DNA of 64,000 nucleotides from Polaromonas sp. Its GTDB lineage: Bacteria; Pseudomonadota; Gammaproteobacteria; Burkholderiales; Burkholderiaceae_C. A program made the position numbers and the translations under genes. The stretch lies in the NCBI RefSeq assembly GCF_029945895.1, contig NZ_JAQSDL010000092.1:1-64000 (forward strand). Reading direction: 5' to 3'. The notes under the pieces were generated by a model that saw only the letters and a program-made list of their open reading frames with translations, ran no database searches and was not told the DNA's origin. Shown in pieces: positions 7,100 to 15,987 of this stretch (positions are counted from its first letter, which is position 1; every line of letters begins with the position of its first letter).

Positions 7100-9715
7100 T
7101 CACGGCGGCGCGTCCATCCGGTGCTGCCAATAACGCAGCGCCGCCTGCCGCTGACAGCGGACCCCCGCCGGGTGCTGGCTGTCCCAGCTGGCGGCGCCGC
7201 AGACCGGCGAGCTGACCACCACAATCCCGCGCTCGCGATAACGTGCCAGCACCGGCGGCGCCGGGTGGCCGAAACGGTTGCGGTAACCGGCCTGCGCAAG
7301 CGCCAGCGTGGGCTGCACCGCATCGAGAAAGGCCGCGCTGGACGAGGTCTTGCTTCCGTGGTGCGGCACCAGCAACACGTCGGCCCGCAGCACCGTGCCC
7401 GCGGCCACCAGGCGCTGCTCCTGCGCCAGCTCGATGTCACCGGCCAGCAAGGCGCTGCGCCGGCCGTTGGACAGGCGCAGCACGCAGCTCATGGCGTTGG
7501 ACCGGGCCGGCGCAGCATAGTCACCGGCGGCCGGATGCAGGACCTCGAAATCGACCCCGTCCCACTGCCAGCGCTGGCCCGCCACGCAGCGGGTGGCAGG
7601 ACGCAGCGCCTGCAGCTCGTGGCTGTCCTCGATGGAACTGAGCAGGGCCGCCTGCGGATGCATCGCCAGCACCGCCGGCGCACCGCCAATGTGGTCGCTG
7701 TCGCGGTGGCTCAGCATCAGCATGTCCACGCGCTCATCCAGGGCGCGCAGCAAGGGCACCAGCACCCGGTGCCCGGCGTCGCTCTCGCGCGAAAAGCGCG
7801 GCCCGCTGTCATAAACCAGCGTGTGGCCGGCGGTGCGGACGAGCAGCGCATTGCCCTGCCCCACATCGGCGGCGATCAGCTCGAACTCCCCGACCGGTGG
7901 CCGCAGCGGCTGCCACAGCAGCACCGGCAACAGCAACGGCAGACCCAACACGCGCCAGTGCCAGGGCAGGCGCATGGCCAGCAACAAACCGCCCGCCACA
8001 CCGGCCACCGCACACCACAGCGGCGCGGCCGCCACGCTGATGCTGGCCAGCGGCCAGCGTGCCAGCCATTGCAGAAACACCATCAGGGCCGCCACCGCGG
8101 CGGCCGCGAGATCCCAGAACGGCGCCCAGAGCACGCCCAGCATGGTCAAAGGCGTGACCAGCAGGGTCACCCACGGAATCCCCAGCCCGTTGGCCAGCAG
8201 GCCGACCAGGGAGACCTGGTTGAACAGCAACAACGACAGAGGCGTGAGCGCCAGGGTCACCACCCATTGCTCGCGAAATAGGGCCCCCACGCCTGCCACT
8301 GCGCGTGCTGCGCTGCCCCTCGATGGGGCCAATTTTTCCGGGGGCGGCCCATCGGAAAATGGCTCTCCCTGCGCTTCTTCATGGCGTCGCTCTTTTCTCT
8401 GATCGTTTTGACCGCCAGCCCTTTCCCCACGGGCGCCAACAGCTCCTGAATCCATAGCATGCTGAGGCTGTTGCGAGCCCGCTGCAAACAACACGCCCAC
8501 CGCCACAAACGACAACCAGAAACCGGCCTGCAGCAAGGCCCAGGGGTCCAGCGCCACCACGACGGCCATGGCCAGCAGCCACACCTGCGGCCAGGGCCAG
8601 CGTTTGCCGCTCTGGCGCAGCAGCACCACGGCCGCCAGCATCCAGACCGTGCGCTGCGCCGGCACGCCCCAGCCGGAAAACAGCGCATACGCCGCCGCCA
8701 GCAGCAGCCCGCCCCAGGCCGCGGCACTCGCCGCCGGGACCGCCAGACACAGGGCCGGGCTCCAGCGCGCCGAGCGCCGCCACAGCCAGCCCATGACCTG
8801 CGCGGCCAGCCAGGCAAACATGGTGATGTGCAATCCGGAAATGCTCATCAGATGGGCCACGCCGGTGGCCCGGAACACATCCCAGTCGGCGCGTTCGATG
8901 GCATTCTGGTCGCCCACCAGCAGGGCGGCCACCACGCCGGCCAGCTGGCGGTCGGTCACCCGCGTGTACACCGCATCGCGCAGCGACTGGCGTGCGCGCT
9001 CGACCGGGTAGCGCCAACTGTCGGCGAGCCGTTGGGGCGGCGCATCGCGCGGTCCGGCGCGCACATACCCGGTGGCCTGCAGGCCCTGCTCCCAAAGCCA
9101 GAGTTCGTAGTCAAAGCCGTAAGGGTTGCTGTTGCCGTGCGGGGCCTTCAATCGCACCGTCATGCGCCAGGATTCACCGGCGCGCAGGTTCTGAGGCTGG
9201 CGTTGCAGCGCAAGCAGCGCCGCCGGGGCATCCAGGCTTTCGATGTCGGCGGGTTCCCTGCTGCCAAAACCCGCATACCAGCCAAGGTAGACCTGCGCCG
9301 GTAACACCACCGGCTGCCCGTCCAACCGGGCGCTTTCCACCGCGAACCGGAAACGCAGGCCGTCGTCGCTGCGCTGGGGCATAGCCAGCACCCGTCCCGT
9401 CACCTCGATGTCCTTGCCTTCCAGCGCAGGGGCCAGCGCGCCGGCCTGGAAGGCCGCCGCGCGCAGGCCGGTCAGTGCAAACCCGGCCGCCAGCGCCAGC
9501 AGCAGTGCCATCAGGCTGCGCGCGGACCAGACCGCCTTCGCCGGGAAGGCTACCGCCGCCGCCAGTCCGGCCAGCACGACCACAGCGCCGGCGATGCCGG
9601 CATACAGCCCGGCATCCCACAGCCCGCGCTGCTGCAACTGCAGGGCCGCGCCGGCCACCCAGCCGGCCAGCAGCGGGCCCAGCAGCCTGGCCCCGGGAGG
9701 CGTCGCGGCTGACAT
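7100..9715 (-). CDS. comEC: ComEC/Rec2 DNA uptake channel, with repeat-encoded insertion
   Basis: This inner-membrane protein carries single-stranded DNA into the cytoplasm during natural transformation. It has an N-terminal hydrophobic region with a DUF4131-type domain (about 25-200), the Competence domain with many membrane helices (about 225-570), and a C-terminal metallo-beta-lactamase-like domain with SHRDSDHIGG (first His about residue 670). Start is taken as ATG 9715; TTG 9727 is possible. Within the Competence domain, residues about 419-480 are a hydrophilic, charged stretch unlike a membrane protein (GGQNDQRKERRHEEAQGEPF...). Its DNA is a type A repeat followed by a type B repeat, and the frame stays intact through both. 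Whether the protein still works is not known from sequence. The neighbours are unrelated to competence. Confidence 0.9.
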   Translation of the reverse strand: MSAATPPGARLLGPLLAGWVAGAALQLQQRGLWDAGLYAGIAGAVVVLAGLAAAVAFPAKAVWSARSLMALLLALAAGFALTGLRAAAFQAGALAPALEGKDIEVTGRVLAMPQRSDDGLRFRFAVESARLDGQPVVLPAQVYLGWYAGFGSREPADIESLDAPAALLALQRQPQNLRAGESWRMTVRLKAPHGNSNPYGFDYELWLWEQGLQATGYVRAGPRDAPPQRLADSWRYPVERARQSLRDAVYTRVTDRQLAGVVAALLVGDQNAIERADWDVFRATGVAHLMSISGLHITMFAWLAAQVMGWLWRRSARWSPALCLAVPAASAAAWGGLLLAAAYALFSGWGVPAQRTVWMLAAVVLLRQSGKRWPWPQVWLLAMAVVVALDPWALLQAGFWLSFVAVGVLFAAGSQQPQHAMDSGAVGARGERAGGQNDQRKERRHEEAQGEPFSDGPPPEKLAPSRGSAARAVAGVGALFREQWVVTLALTPLSLLLFNQVSLVGLLANGLGIPWVTLLVTPLTMLGVLWAPFWDLAAAAVAALMVFLQWLARWPLASISVAAAPLWCAVAGVAGGLLLAMRLPWHWRVLGLPLLLPVLLWQPLRPPVGEFELIAADVGQGNALLVRTAGHTLVYDSGPRFSRESDAGHRVLVPLLRALDERVDMLMLSHRDSDHIGGAPAVLAMHPQAALLSSIEDSHELQALRPATRCVAGQRWQWDGVDFEVLHPAAGDYAAPARSNAMSCVLRLSNGRRSALLAGDIELAQEQRLVAAGTVLRADVLLVPHHGSKTSSSAAFLDAVQPTLALAQAGYRNRFGHPAPPVLARYRERGIVVVSSPVCGAASWDSQHPAGVRCQRQAALRYWQHRMDAPP
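8277..8368 (-). repeat. Type B repeat inside comEC
   Basis: On the reverse strand: CATTTTCCGATGGGCCGCCC, then GGAAAAATTGGCCCCATCGA, then GGGGCAGCGC and finally GGCGTGGGGGCC. This lines up block by block with the copy in gcvP (63705), including the TTTTCC and GGAAAAA flanks. It is read through in frame by comEC. Confidence 0.8.
8405..8458 (-). repeat. Type A repeat inside comEC, next to the type B copy
   Basis: On the reverse strand: GCTATGGATTCAGGAGCTG, then TTGGCGCCCGTGGGGAAA, then GGGCTGGCGGTCAAAAC. The core and the 3' block match the type A family while the T-rich loop has diverged, which suggests an old insertion. It lies about 35 bp from the type B copy. Confidence 0.65.
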
Positions 9716-9727
9716 CACTCTGACCAA

Positions 9728-9940
9728 GCGCCCTCCCCCTTTTGCTGCCCTGCGTTTGTAAGATTCCCTGCTTAACGGAGAACACAGGCCTTGCGCTGAC
9801 AGGCATCTCGGCCTTTGGCGCAGCTCTTGCTTGCAGGGGTGGCATTAAAACCGTTATTCAGGCGCCGGTCGCGGCCGGCGTGCTGTTTCTGCGGCATAGT
9901 GCCAGCATAGCGCCTGAAATATTCGAAAAGCGAGATTGCC
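9728..9940. other. Divergent intergenic region, comEC / DUF2126 gene
   Basis: This 213-bp gap must hold promoters for both flanking genes. I see no repeat copy, RNA gene or clear -35/-10 pair in it. The downstream gene begins with TTG at 9941 with only a weak purine stretch (AAAAGCGAGA) before it. Confidence 0.4.
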
Positions 9941-12900
9941 TTGTCCATTCATGTAGCCCTCAGTCACATCACCCACTACCAATACGACCGGCTGGTTCGC
10001 CTCGGCCCACAGGTGGTCCGGCTGCGGCCAGCGCCACACAGCCGCACCAAGGTGCTGTCGTATTCCCTGACCGTCGAGCCCAAGGGCCACTTCATCAACT
10101 GGCAACAGGACCCGTTTGCCAACTACCAGGCACGGCTGGTGTTCCCCGAGCCGACACGCGAGTTCAAGGTCACGGTGGACCTGGTGGTCGAAATGGCGGT
10201 GTTCAACCCGTTTGACTTCTTCCTCGAACCCGAAGCCGAGGAGTTCCCGTTCAAATACAGCAAGGAACAGGCGCATGAACTGGCGCCCTACCTGGCCACC
10301 GAGCCGGCAACGCCACTGCTCAAAAGTTATCTCGCCGGAATCGACCGCACGCCCAAACGCACCATCGACTTCCTGGTCGGGCTGAACCAGAAGCTGCAGG
10401 GCGACATCAAGTACGCGATCCGCATGGAGCCCGGCGTGCAGACGCCGGAAGAAACCCTGAAACTCGCCGTCGGTTCCTGCCGCGACACCGGCTGGCTCAT
10501 GGTTCAGCTGTTCCGCCACCTCGGCCTGGCCGCGCGTTTTGTATCGGGCTACCTGATCCAGCTGAAGGCCGACGTGAAGTCACTGGACGGCCCGAGCGGT
10601 GCTGAAAGCGATTTCACCGATCTGCACGCCTGGTGCGAGGTGTTCCTGCCAGGCGCCGGCTGGGTCGGCCTGGACCCGACCTCGGGCCTGATGGCCGGCG
10701 AAGGCCACATCCCCCTGGCCTGCACGCCCGAGCCCTCGAGCGCGGCGCCGATTGAAGGCGGTGTGGACGAAAGTGAAGTCGAATTTTCCCACCACATGGG
10801 TGTTCAGCGCATCTTCGAATCACCACGCGTGACCCAGCCCTACACCGACGCGCTGTGGGCCGATGTGCTCAAACTCGGACACCAGGTGGACCAGGACCTG
10901 GTCGCCGGCGACGTGCGCCTGACCATGGGCGGCGAGCCGACTTTTGTGGCCACGCAGGACCGCGACGCCGCCGAATGGAACATCGACGCGCTGGGCCCGA
11001 CCAAACGCGGCTACGCGACCGAACTCGTGCAGAAGCTGCGCGCCGAATACAGCGAAGGCGGCTTTCTGCACTTCGGCCAGGGCAAGTGGTACCCGGGCGA
11101 GCAGTTGCCGCGCTGGGCGCTGAGCATTTTCTGGCGCAAGGACGGCCAGCCGGTCTGGCAGAACCCCGCGCTGTTCACCGACGAGCGCCAGCCCTGCAAC
11201 TACACCAGTGACGATGCGCGCCGTTTCACCGAGACGCTGGCCGGCAAGCTGGGCCTGTCCGCCCAACACATCACGCCGGGCTACGAAGACACCTGGTACT
11301 ACCTGTGGCGCGAGCGCCGCTTGCCGGTCAACGTAGACCCTTTCGACACCAAGCTCGATGATGCGATGGAGCGCGCGCGCCTGCGCCGCGTGTTCTCCCA
11401 AGGGCTGGACGCAGTGGTCGGGTATGTGCTGCCCCTCAAGGTCCGGGAAGGGAGCGCCGCCGGGCCGTCCCAAGGCGCGAGGGCCCCCGCGGGGGGCAGC
11501 GACCCCCACGCAGTGGGGGAGCGTGGGGGCGACATCGAAGCACAAGGGCAAGGCCCGTTATGGTCCACCGGGCCGTGGTTCTTCCGCGATGAACGCATGT
11601 ACCTGATGCCGGGCGACTCGCCCATGGGTTACCGCCTGCCGCTGGACTCGGTGCCCTGGGTGTCGGAAACCGATTTCCCCTACATGACCGAGGCCGACCC
11701 GTTTGCGCCGCGGGACGAGCTTCCCTCTACGGCTGCCCTGGCGGCGCGTTACAACGCCGCCACCGGGCAGGCCGCGCCGGTTCCCGCACCTGCCGCGGCT
11801 GCACGCGCGACCGGCCACAACAGCGCCAGCATGCTGGCCCAGTACATGGCGCGTTACATGACGGCCAGCGGCCCGCGCAACGAAGCCAGCCGCCTGCTGC
11901 AGTTCAGGCCGGCCACGCCCGGCACCGACACGCGCTTCGACCAAAGCGCAAAAGCGCCCGCCGCCGCGGCCAGGGCGGCGCCGGCAGTGGCAGATGAAAA
12001 CGCCCGCATGCCCAAACCTGGCGAGTCCGCCGCCTGGTTGACACGCACCGCGCTGTGTGTGGAAGTGCGCGACCCGACACGCGCGAACGGCCCCCAGGAA
12101 AAACCCAAAGCCAAGGCCGCGCCGAAGGAAAAAGGCGCAAAGGCGGAGACTGGCGCGCTCTACATCTTCATGCCGCCGCTGGAACGCCTCGAGGACTACC
12201 TCGATCTGCTGGCCGCTGTCGAGGCCAGCGCGCAAACCCTTGGACTGCAGATCGTTCTGGAAGGTTACCCGCCGCCGCGCGACCCGCGCCTGAAGATGCT
12301 GCAGGTCACGCCTGACCCCGGCGTGATCGAGGTCAACATCCACCCGGCCTACAACTGGAACGAACTGGTCGAACACACCGAGTTCCTCTACAAAATTGCC
12401 CACGAGACGCGCCTGTCGGCCGAAAAGTTCATGACCGATGGCCGCCACACCGGCACCGGCGGCGGCAACCACTTTGTGCTGGGCGGCGCCACGCCACCGG
12501 ACAGCCCCTTTCTGCGCAAGCCCGAGATGCTGGGCAGCCTGATCGCCTACTGGCACAACCACCCGTCGCTTAGTTATCTGTTTTCGGGCATGTTCATTGG
12601 CCCGACCAGCCAGGCGCCGCGGGTGGACGAGGCGCGCAACGACCAGCTCTACGAACTGGAAATCGCGCTACGCGAAATTACCGCCAACCGCGAAAAATAC
12701 GGCCAGGACATGCCGCCCTGGATCGTGGACCGCACGCTGCGCAACATCCTCGTCGACGTCACCGGTAACACGCATCGCAGCGAGTTCTGCATCGACAAGA
12801 TGTATTCCCCCGACTCGGCCACCGGCCGGCTCGGGCTGCTGGAACTGCGCGCTTTCGAGATGCCGCCGCATGCCCGCATGAGCATCGTGCAGCAGCTGCT

Positions 12901-13627
12901 GCTGCGCGCGCTGGTCGCGCGTTTCTGGAACCAGCCTTACCACGGCCGCATGACGCGCTGGGGTACCGAACTGCACGACCGCTTTTTGCTGCCTGCGTTT
13001 GTGCGTCAGGACTTTGCCGACGTGCTGACCGAGCTCAACGAGGCCGGCTACGCCTTTGACATGGCCTGGTTCGAACCGCATTTCGAGTTCCGCTTCCCGA
13101 TGATCGGTCAGGTCAAGGCCAACAGCATCGAGCTGACCCTGCGCAGTGCGCTCGAGCCCTGGCATGTGATGGGTGAAGAAGGCTCGTCCGGCGGCACCGT
13201 GCGTTATGTGGACTCCTCGCTCGAACGCGTGGAGGTGCATGTCACCGGCCTCAACGACAACCGCTACGTCATCACCGCCAATGGCTGCGCGCTGCCGCTG
13301 CAAAGCACCGGCACGGTCGGCGACTACGTGGCCGGCGTGCGTTACAAGGCCTGGAACCCGCCCTCGGCCCTGCACCCGTCGATCGGCGTGCATGCGCCGC
13401 TGACGTTTGACATCGTGGACACCTGGATGGAACGTTCGCTGGGCGGTTGCCAGTACCACGTGGCGCACCCGGGTGGCCTGAGCTATGACACGCTGCCGGT
13501 GAACTCGTATGAGGCCGAGAGCCGGCGTCTGAACCGGTTTTTCCAGATGGGCCACACGGCGGGCAAGATGCGCGTCCAGCCGGCGCAACCAAGCCGGGAG
13601 TTTCCGTTCACGCTGGATCTGCGTTAG
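9941..13627 (+). CDS. Transglutaminase-DUF2126 fusion protein (predicted amidoligase)
   Basis: A very large protein of 1228 residues. Residues 1-90 are the Bact_transglu_N domain (MSIHVALSHITHYQYDRLV); a transglutaminase core at about 140-275 has Cys in GSCRDTGWLM (residue 180), His in DLHAWCEV and Asp in GLDPTSGL. The remaining 900 or so residues are DUF2126, which Iyer and colleagues predicted to be an ATP-dependent COOH-NH2 ligase of the glutamine-synthetase-like fold. The TTG start fits the usual family N-terminus. Residues about 504-534 come from a type B repeat (GPSQGARAPAGGSDPHAVGE), and an Ala/Pro/Lys-rich linker lies near 590-735. It probably works with the ATP-grasp/Alpha-E and transglutaminase genes at 15988-19735. 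The 3' end overlaps the convergent regulator by 20 bp. Confidence 0.87.
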   Translation: MSIHVALSHITHYQYDRLVRLGPQVVRLRPAPHSRTKVLSYSLTVEPKGHFINWQQDPFANYQARLVFPEPTREFKVTVDLVVEMAVFNPFDFFLEPEAEEFPFKYSKEQAHELAPYLATEPATPLLKSYLAGIDRTPKRTIDFLVGLNQKLQGDIKYAIRMEPGVQTPEETLKLAVGSCRDTGWLMVQLFRHLGLAARFVSGYLIQLKADVKSLDGPSGAESDFTDLHAWCEVFLPGAGWVGLDPTSGLMAGEGHIPLACTPEPSSAAPIEGGVDESEVEFSHHMGVQRIFESPRVTQPYTDALWADVLKLGHQVDQDLVAGDVRLTMGGEPTFVATQDRDAAEWNIDALGPTKRGYATELVQKLRAEYSEGGFLHFGQGKWYPGEQLPRWALSIFWRKDGQPVWQNPALFTDERQPCNYTSDDARRFTETLAGKLGLSAQHITPGYEDTWYYLWRERRLPVNVDPFDTKLDDAMERARLRRVFSQGLDAVVGYVLPLKVREGSAAGPSQGARAPAGGSDPHAVGERGGDIEAQGQGPLWSTGPWFFRDERMYLMPGDSPMGYRLPLDSVPWVSETDFPYMTEADPFAPRDELPSTAALAARYNAATGQAAPVPAPAAAARATGHNSASMLAQYMARYMTASGPRNEASRLLQFRPATPGTDTRFDQSAKAPAAAARAAPAVADENARMPKPGESAAWLTRTALCVEVRDPTRANGPQEKPKAKAAPKEKGAKAETGALYIFMPPLERLEDYLDLLAAVEASAQTLGLQIVLEGYPPPRDPRLKMLQVTPDPGVIEVNIHPAYNWNELVEHTEFLYKIAHETRLSAEKFMTDGRHTGTGGGNHFVLGGATPPDSPFLRKPEMLGSLIAYWHNHPSLSYLFSGMFIGPTSQAPRVDEARNDQLYELEIALREITANREKYGQDMPPWIVDRTLRNILVDVTGNTHRSEFCIDKMYSPDSATGRLGLLELRAFEMPPHARMSIVQQLLLRALVARFWNQPYHGRMTRWGTELHDRFLLPAFVRQDFADVLTELNEAGYAFDMAWFEPHFEFRFPMIGQVKANSIELTLRSALEPWHVMGEEGSSGGTVRYVDSSLERVEVHVTGLNDNRYVITANGCALPLQSTGTVGDYVAGVRYKAWNPPSALHPSIGVHAPLTFDIVDTWMERSLGGCQYHVAHPGGLSYDTLPVNSYEAESRRLNRFFQMGHTAGKMRVQPAQPSREFPFTLDLR
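11459..11533 (+). repeat. Type B repeat inside the DUF2126 gene
   Basis: Blocks GGGCCGTCCCAAGGCGCGAG, GGCCCCCGCGGGGGGCAGCG, ACCCCCACGCAGTGGGGGAG and CGTGGGGGCG follow in order. The perfect CCCCCACGCAGTGGGGG hairpin is intact. The copy is translated in frame. Confidence 0.8.
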
Positions 13628-14576
13628 GCCCCCCAGCCAGCACGCGCAGGCGTTCCACGCAGGCCCGGAATGCGCCGTGCAGTTCTGCCGGCTGGCGAAT
13701 CTCGAAGTCAAACGACAGCCGCGCCAGCTGGCGTGCAAACCAGTTCAGGTCATCGGCCTGGGCGTGCAGCAGCACGCCCTCAGCGCAGGGCTGGAACAGG
13801 CCGACACCTTCAAACAGCTGTTCCTGTGCGGTTTCCATGCCGGTGCGCAGCAACACCTGGATGCTGAAAGCCCGCGGCAAGGTGGCGATCCCCAGCGCGA
13901 GATGTTGCACCGCATCAAAGTCTGCCGGCGGCGTGAACACGGCGTTCAGCGCCTGCACCTCCAGCACACGGTCCAGCCGGAAGGAACGCAGACCCCGGCG
14001 CAGGTGGCACAGGCCCACGACATACCAGCGCCCCCCGCGGTGGACCAGGCCATAAGGGTCCAGATCCCGCCCGGTGAGCACACCCTCGGCAGAACGGTAA
14101 GCCAGGTGCACACGCTGGCAGCCGTGGGCGGCGCTGCTCAGGGCCAGCAAGGCGGTGTTGTCGCCCGGCGCGACTGAACCAGCCAGATCAAGCCTCACCG
14201 TCTCGCCCAGAGCCCGAATGCGGTTCTTGAGCTTGCCGGGCATCACGCGCTCCAGCTTGGCCTGCGCGCTTTGCACCGCTGGCGCTGCTTCGGCCAGCCC
14301 AAGCCCACGCGCCGCCACCAGGCCGACCGACAGGGCCAGCGCCTCGTCGTCGGTAAACATCATGGGCGGGAGCTTGAAGCCGGCCATCAGCCGGTAACAG
14401 CCGTAGCGGCCACGCTCGGCCAACACCGGAATACCCAGGTCTTCCAGCCTGGCGATGTAGCGGCGCAAGGTGCGGCCGTCCACCTCCAGCCGCCGCGCGA
14501 GTTCCGCGCCACTCAGGCGGCCGTGGGTCTGGAGCAGCTCCAGCACCGTGAGCACGCGTGTGGTGGGCGAATACAT
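13608..14576 (-). CDS. YafY-type HTH-WYL transcriptional regulator
   Basis: A 322-residue regulator. An N-terminal DeoR-like winged helix (VLELLQTHGRLSGAELARRLEVDGRTLRRYI) binds DNA. A WYL domain follows, with RGGRWYVVGLCHLRRGLRSFRLDR around residue 190-215, the segment known in this family to sense ligands or nucleic acids. It is divergent from the small DUF1579-like gene and the LysE exporter, with 103 bp between starts, so it most likely controls those two. Its 3' end overlaps the end of the DUF2126 gene by 20 bp on the opposite strand. The ligand cannot be told from sequence. Confidence 0.85.
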   Translation of the reverse strand: MYSPTTRVLTVLELLQTHGRLSGAELARRLEVDGRTLRRYIARLEDLGIPVLAERGRYGCYRLMAGFKLPPMMFTDDEALALSVGLVAARGLGLAEAAPAVQSAQAKLERVMPGKLKNRIRALGETVRLDLAGSVAPGDNTALLALSSAAHGCQRVHLAYRSAEGVLTGRDLDPYGLVHRGGRWYVVGLCHLRRGLRSFRLDRVLEVQALNAVFTPPADFDAVQHLALGIATLPRAFSIQVLLRTGMETAQEQLFEGVGLFQPCAEGVLLHAQADDLNWFARQLARLSFDFEIRQPAELHGAFRACVERLRVLAGGPNADPA

Positions 14577-14679
14577 GTGGATGAGTTTAAAACCTAATCA
14601 GGGCCAATATCGCCCTATTACGCTTTTACATTGAATTCCTCCAGAGCCGATGACCGGTCTCAGACACAAGGAAATATCC
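14577..14679. promoter_or_regulatory. Divergent promoter region, WYL regulator / DUF1579-like gene
   Basis: This is the shared control region. It is more AT-rich than its surroundings, with a stretch around 14590-14640 that includes TATCGCCCTATTACG and TTTTACATTGAATT. It is the probable binding site of the WYL regulator, but no clean operator palindrome is visible. Confidence 0.4.
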
Positions 14680-15180
14680 ATGAGCTTCGCCATCCAGACC
14701 GCTGCAGCCCGCCATCATGAAGGCGGGCGACATGATTTCGATTTCCTGCACGGCCACTGGCGGGTGCACAACAGGCGCCTGCACCAACGCCTGCTGGGGT
14801 GTACCGAATGGGACAGCTTTGAAGCCACGCAATCCTGCCAGCCCCTGCTGGACGGCCTGGGCAACACGGACGAAATGCGCAACGAAGCGGGGCCTGTGGG
14901 CGTTTCACTGCGCCTGTTTGACCTTCAGGCCCGGCAGTGGGTGATCTACTGGGTCGCCCCGCACGACGGTCTCCTGCAGCCTCCCGTGCGCGGCGCGTTT
15001 GCGGGGGGGACCGGCATTTTTGAAGGCACAGACGTTCATGACGGCCGGCCGGTGCGCGTTCGCTACACCTGGTCCCACACAAGCGGTGACACCCCGCAAT
15101 GGGAACAGGCGTACTCGGCCGATGAAGGCGCCAGCTGGGAGACCAACTGGGTCATGTCTTTTACACGCACGCGAGCTTGA
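14680..15180 (+). CDS. DUF1579-like small protein
   Basis: A 166-residue soluble protein without signal peptide. The pattern HDFDFLHGHWRVHNRRL at the start, then GLGNTDEMRN, SLRLFDLQARQWVIYWV and GIFEGTD, is that of the DUF1579-type lipocalin-like proteins often found beside WYL regulators; this assignment is from memory. ATG 14680 has AAGGAAATATCC in front and is preferred over the open upstream frame. The LysE gene starts one base after its stop, so the two are translated together. Function is unknown; a small-ligand binding role is possible. Confidence 0.65.
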   Translation: MSFAIQTAAARHHEGGRHDFDFLHGHWRVHNRRLHQRLLGCTEWDSFEATQSCQPLLDGLGNTDEMRNEAGPVGVSLRLFDLQARQWVIYWVAPHDGLLQPPVRGAFAGGTGIFEGTDVHDGRPVRVRYTWSHTSGDTPQWEQAYSADEGASWETNWVMSFTRTRA

Positions 15181-15181
15181 A

Positions 15182-15832
15182 ATGGACATGCCCGGTTTGA
15201 CCCAGACCACCCACCTGTGGCTGTTTTTCGCCATGGTGTTCGGCATCATCGTGCTACCGGGCCTGGACATGGCCTTTGTCATGGCCAGTTCGCTGATGGA
15301 CGGACGCCGTTCCGGACTGTCTGCGGTCGCCGGCATCGTCGCCGGCGGCGCGGTGCATGTGACGCTGGGCGCCATCGGCATCGGCGTGGTGCTCAAGCTG
15401 TTCCCGGCGGCGTTTACCGCCATGGCGATGGCCGGCGCGCTGTACATCACTTGGATCGGCCTGTCACTGTGGCGCGGCGCTACGGCGCTGGGCGAAGTCG
15501 GAGAAACACGCTCCCGCTCCCTGCCGGCGACTTTCGGCCGCGCCCTGCTGACCTGCCTGCTGAACCCGAAAGCCTATGTCTTCATGCTGGCCGTCTTTCC
15601 GCAGTTCCTGCGACCCGAGTACGGCCCGGTCTGGCTGCAGGCCGTGGTGCTGGGGCTGATCATCGCCTTGACACAGGCCGGGGTGTATGGCGCCCTGGCC
15701 CTGGGCGCAGCGGGTGCCCGGAACTGGCTGCGCGGCCACCCCGAGGGCCAGGTCTGGGCCGGCCAGGCGGTCGGCGCAGTGCTGGTGCTGGGGGCGCTGT
15801 ACACCGCATGGGGAGGATGGCGCGGTTTTTGA
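15182..15832 (+). CDS. LysE/RhtB family exporter
   Basis: A 216-residue inner-membrane protein with five or six hydrophobic helices and the LysE-family N-terminal pattern (LPGLDMAFVMASSLMDGRRSGLSAVAGI). Family members export amino acids or similar small compounds. The conserved LLNPKAYVFMLAVFPQF segment is present around residue 120-140. ATG 15182 comes one base after the stop of the upstream DUF1579-like gene, which points to one operon under the divergent WYL regulator. The substrate cannot be named. Confidence 0.85.
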   Translation: MDMPGLTQTTHLWLFFAMVFGIIVLPGLDMAFVMASSLMDGRRSGLSAVAGIVAGGAVHVTLGAIGIGVVLKLFPAAFTAMAMAGALYITWIGLSLWRGATALGEVGETRSRSLPATFGRALLTCLLNPKAYVFMLAVFPQFLRPEYGPVWLQAVVLGLIIALTQAGVYGALALGAAGARNWLRGHPEGQVWAGQAVGAVLVLGALYTAWGGWRGF

Positions 15833-15987
15833 CAGGCGGCGACTCCCCGCGGACCTCGGGATCGCTCAGAAATTGTCTTATGGCTGCAACAACGATGGCG
15901 GCTTGCGCTGCCATCGTGTGCTCCGCGCCGGAACAACAGGCAACGGAGCTGCTCACGCGTTAAGCATAAAGGCATACTTGGGCCACC

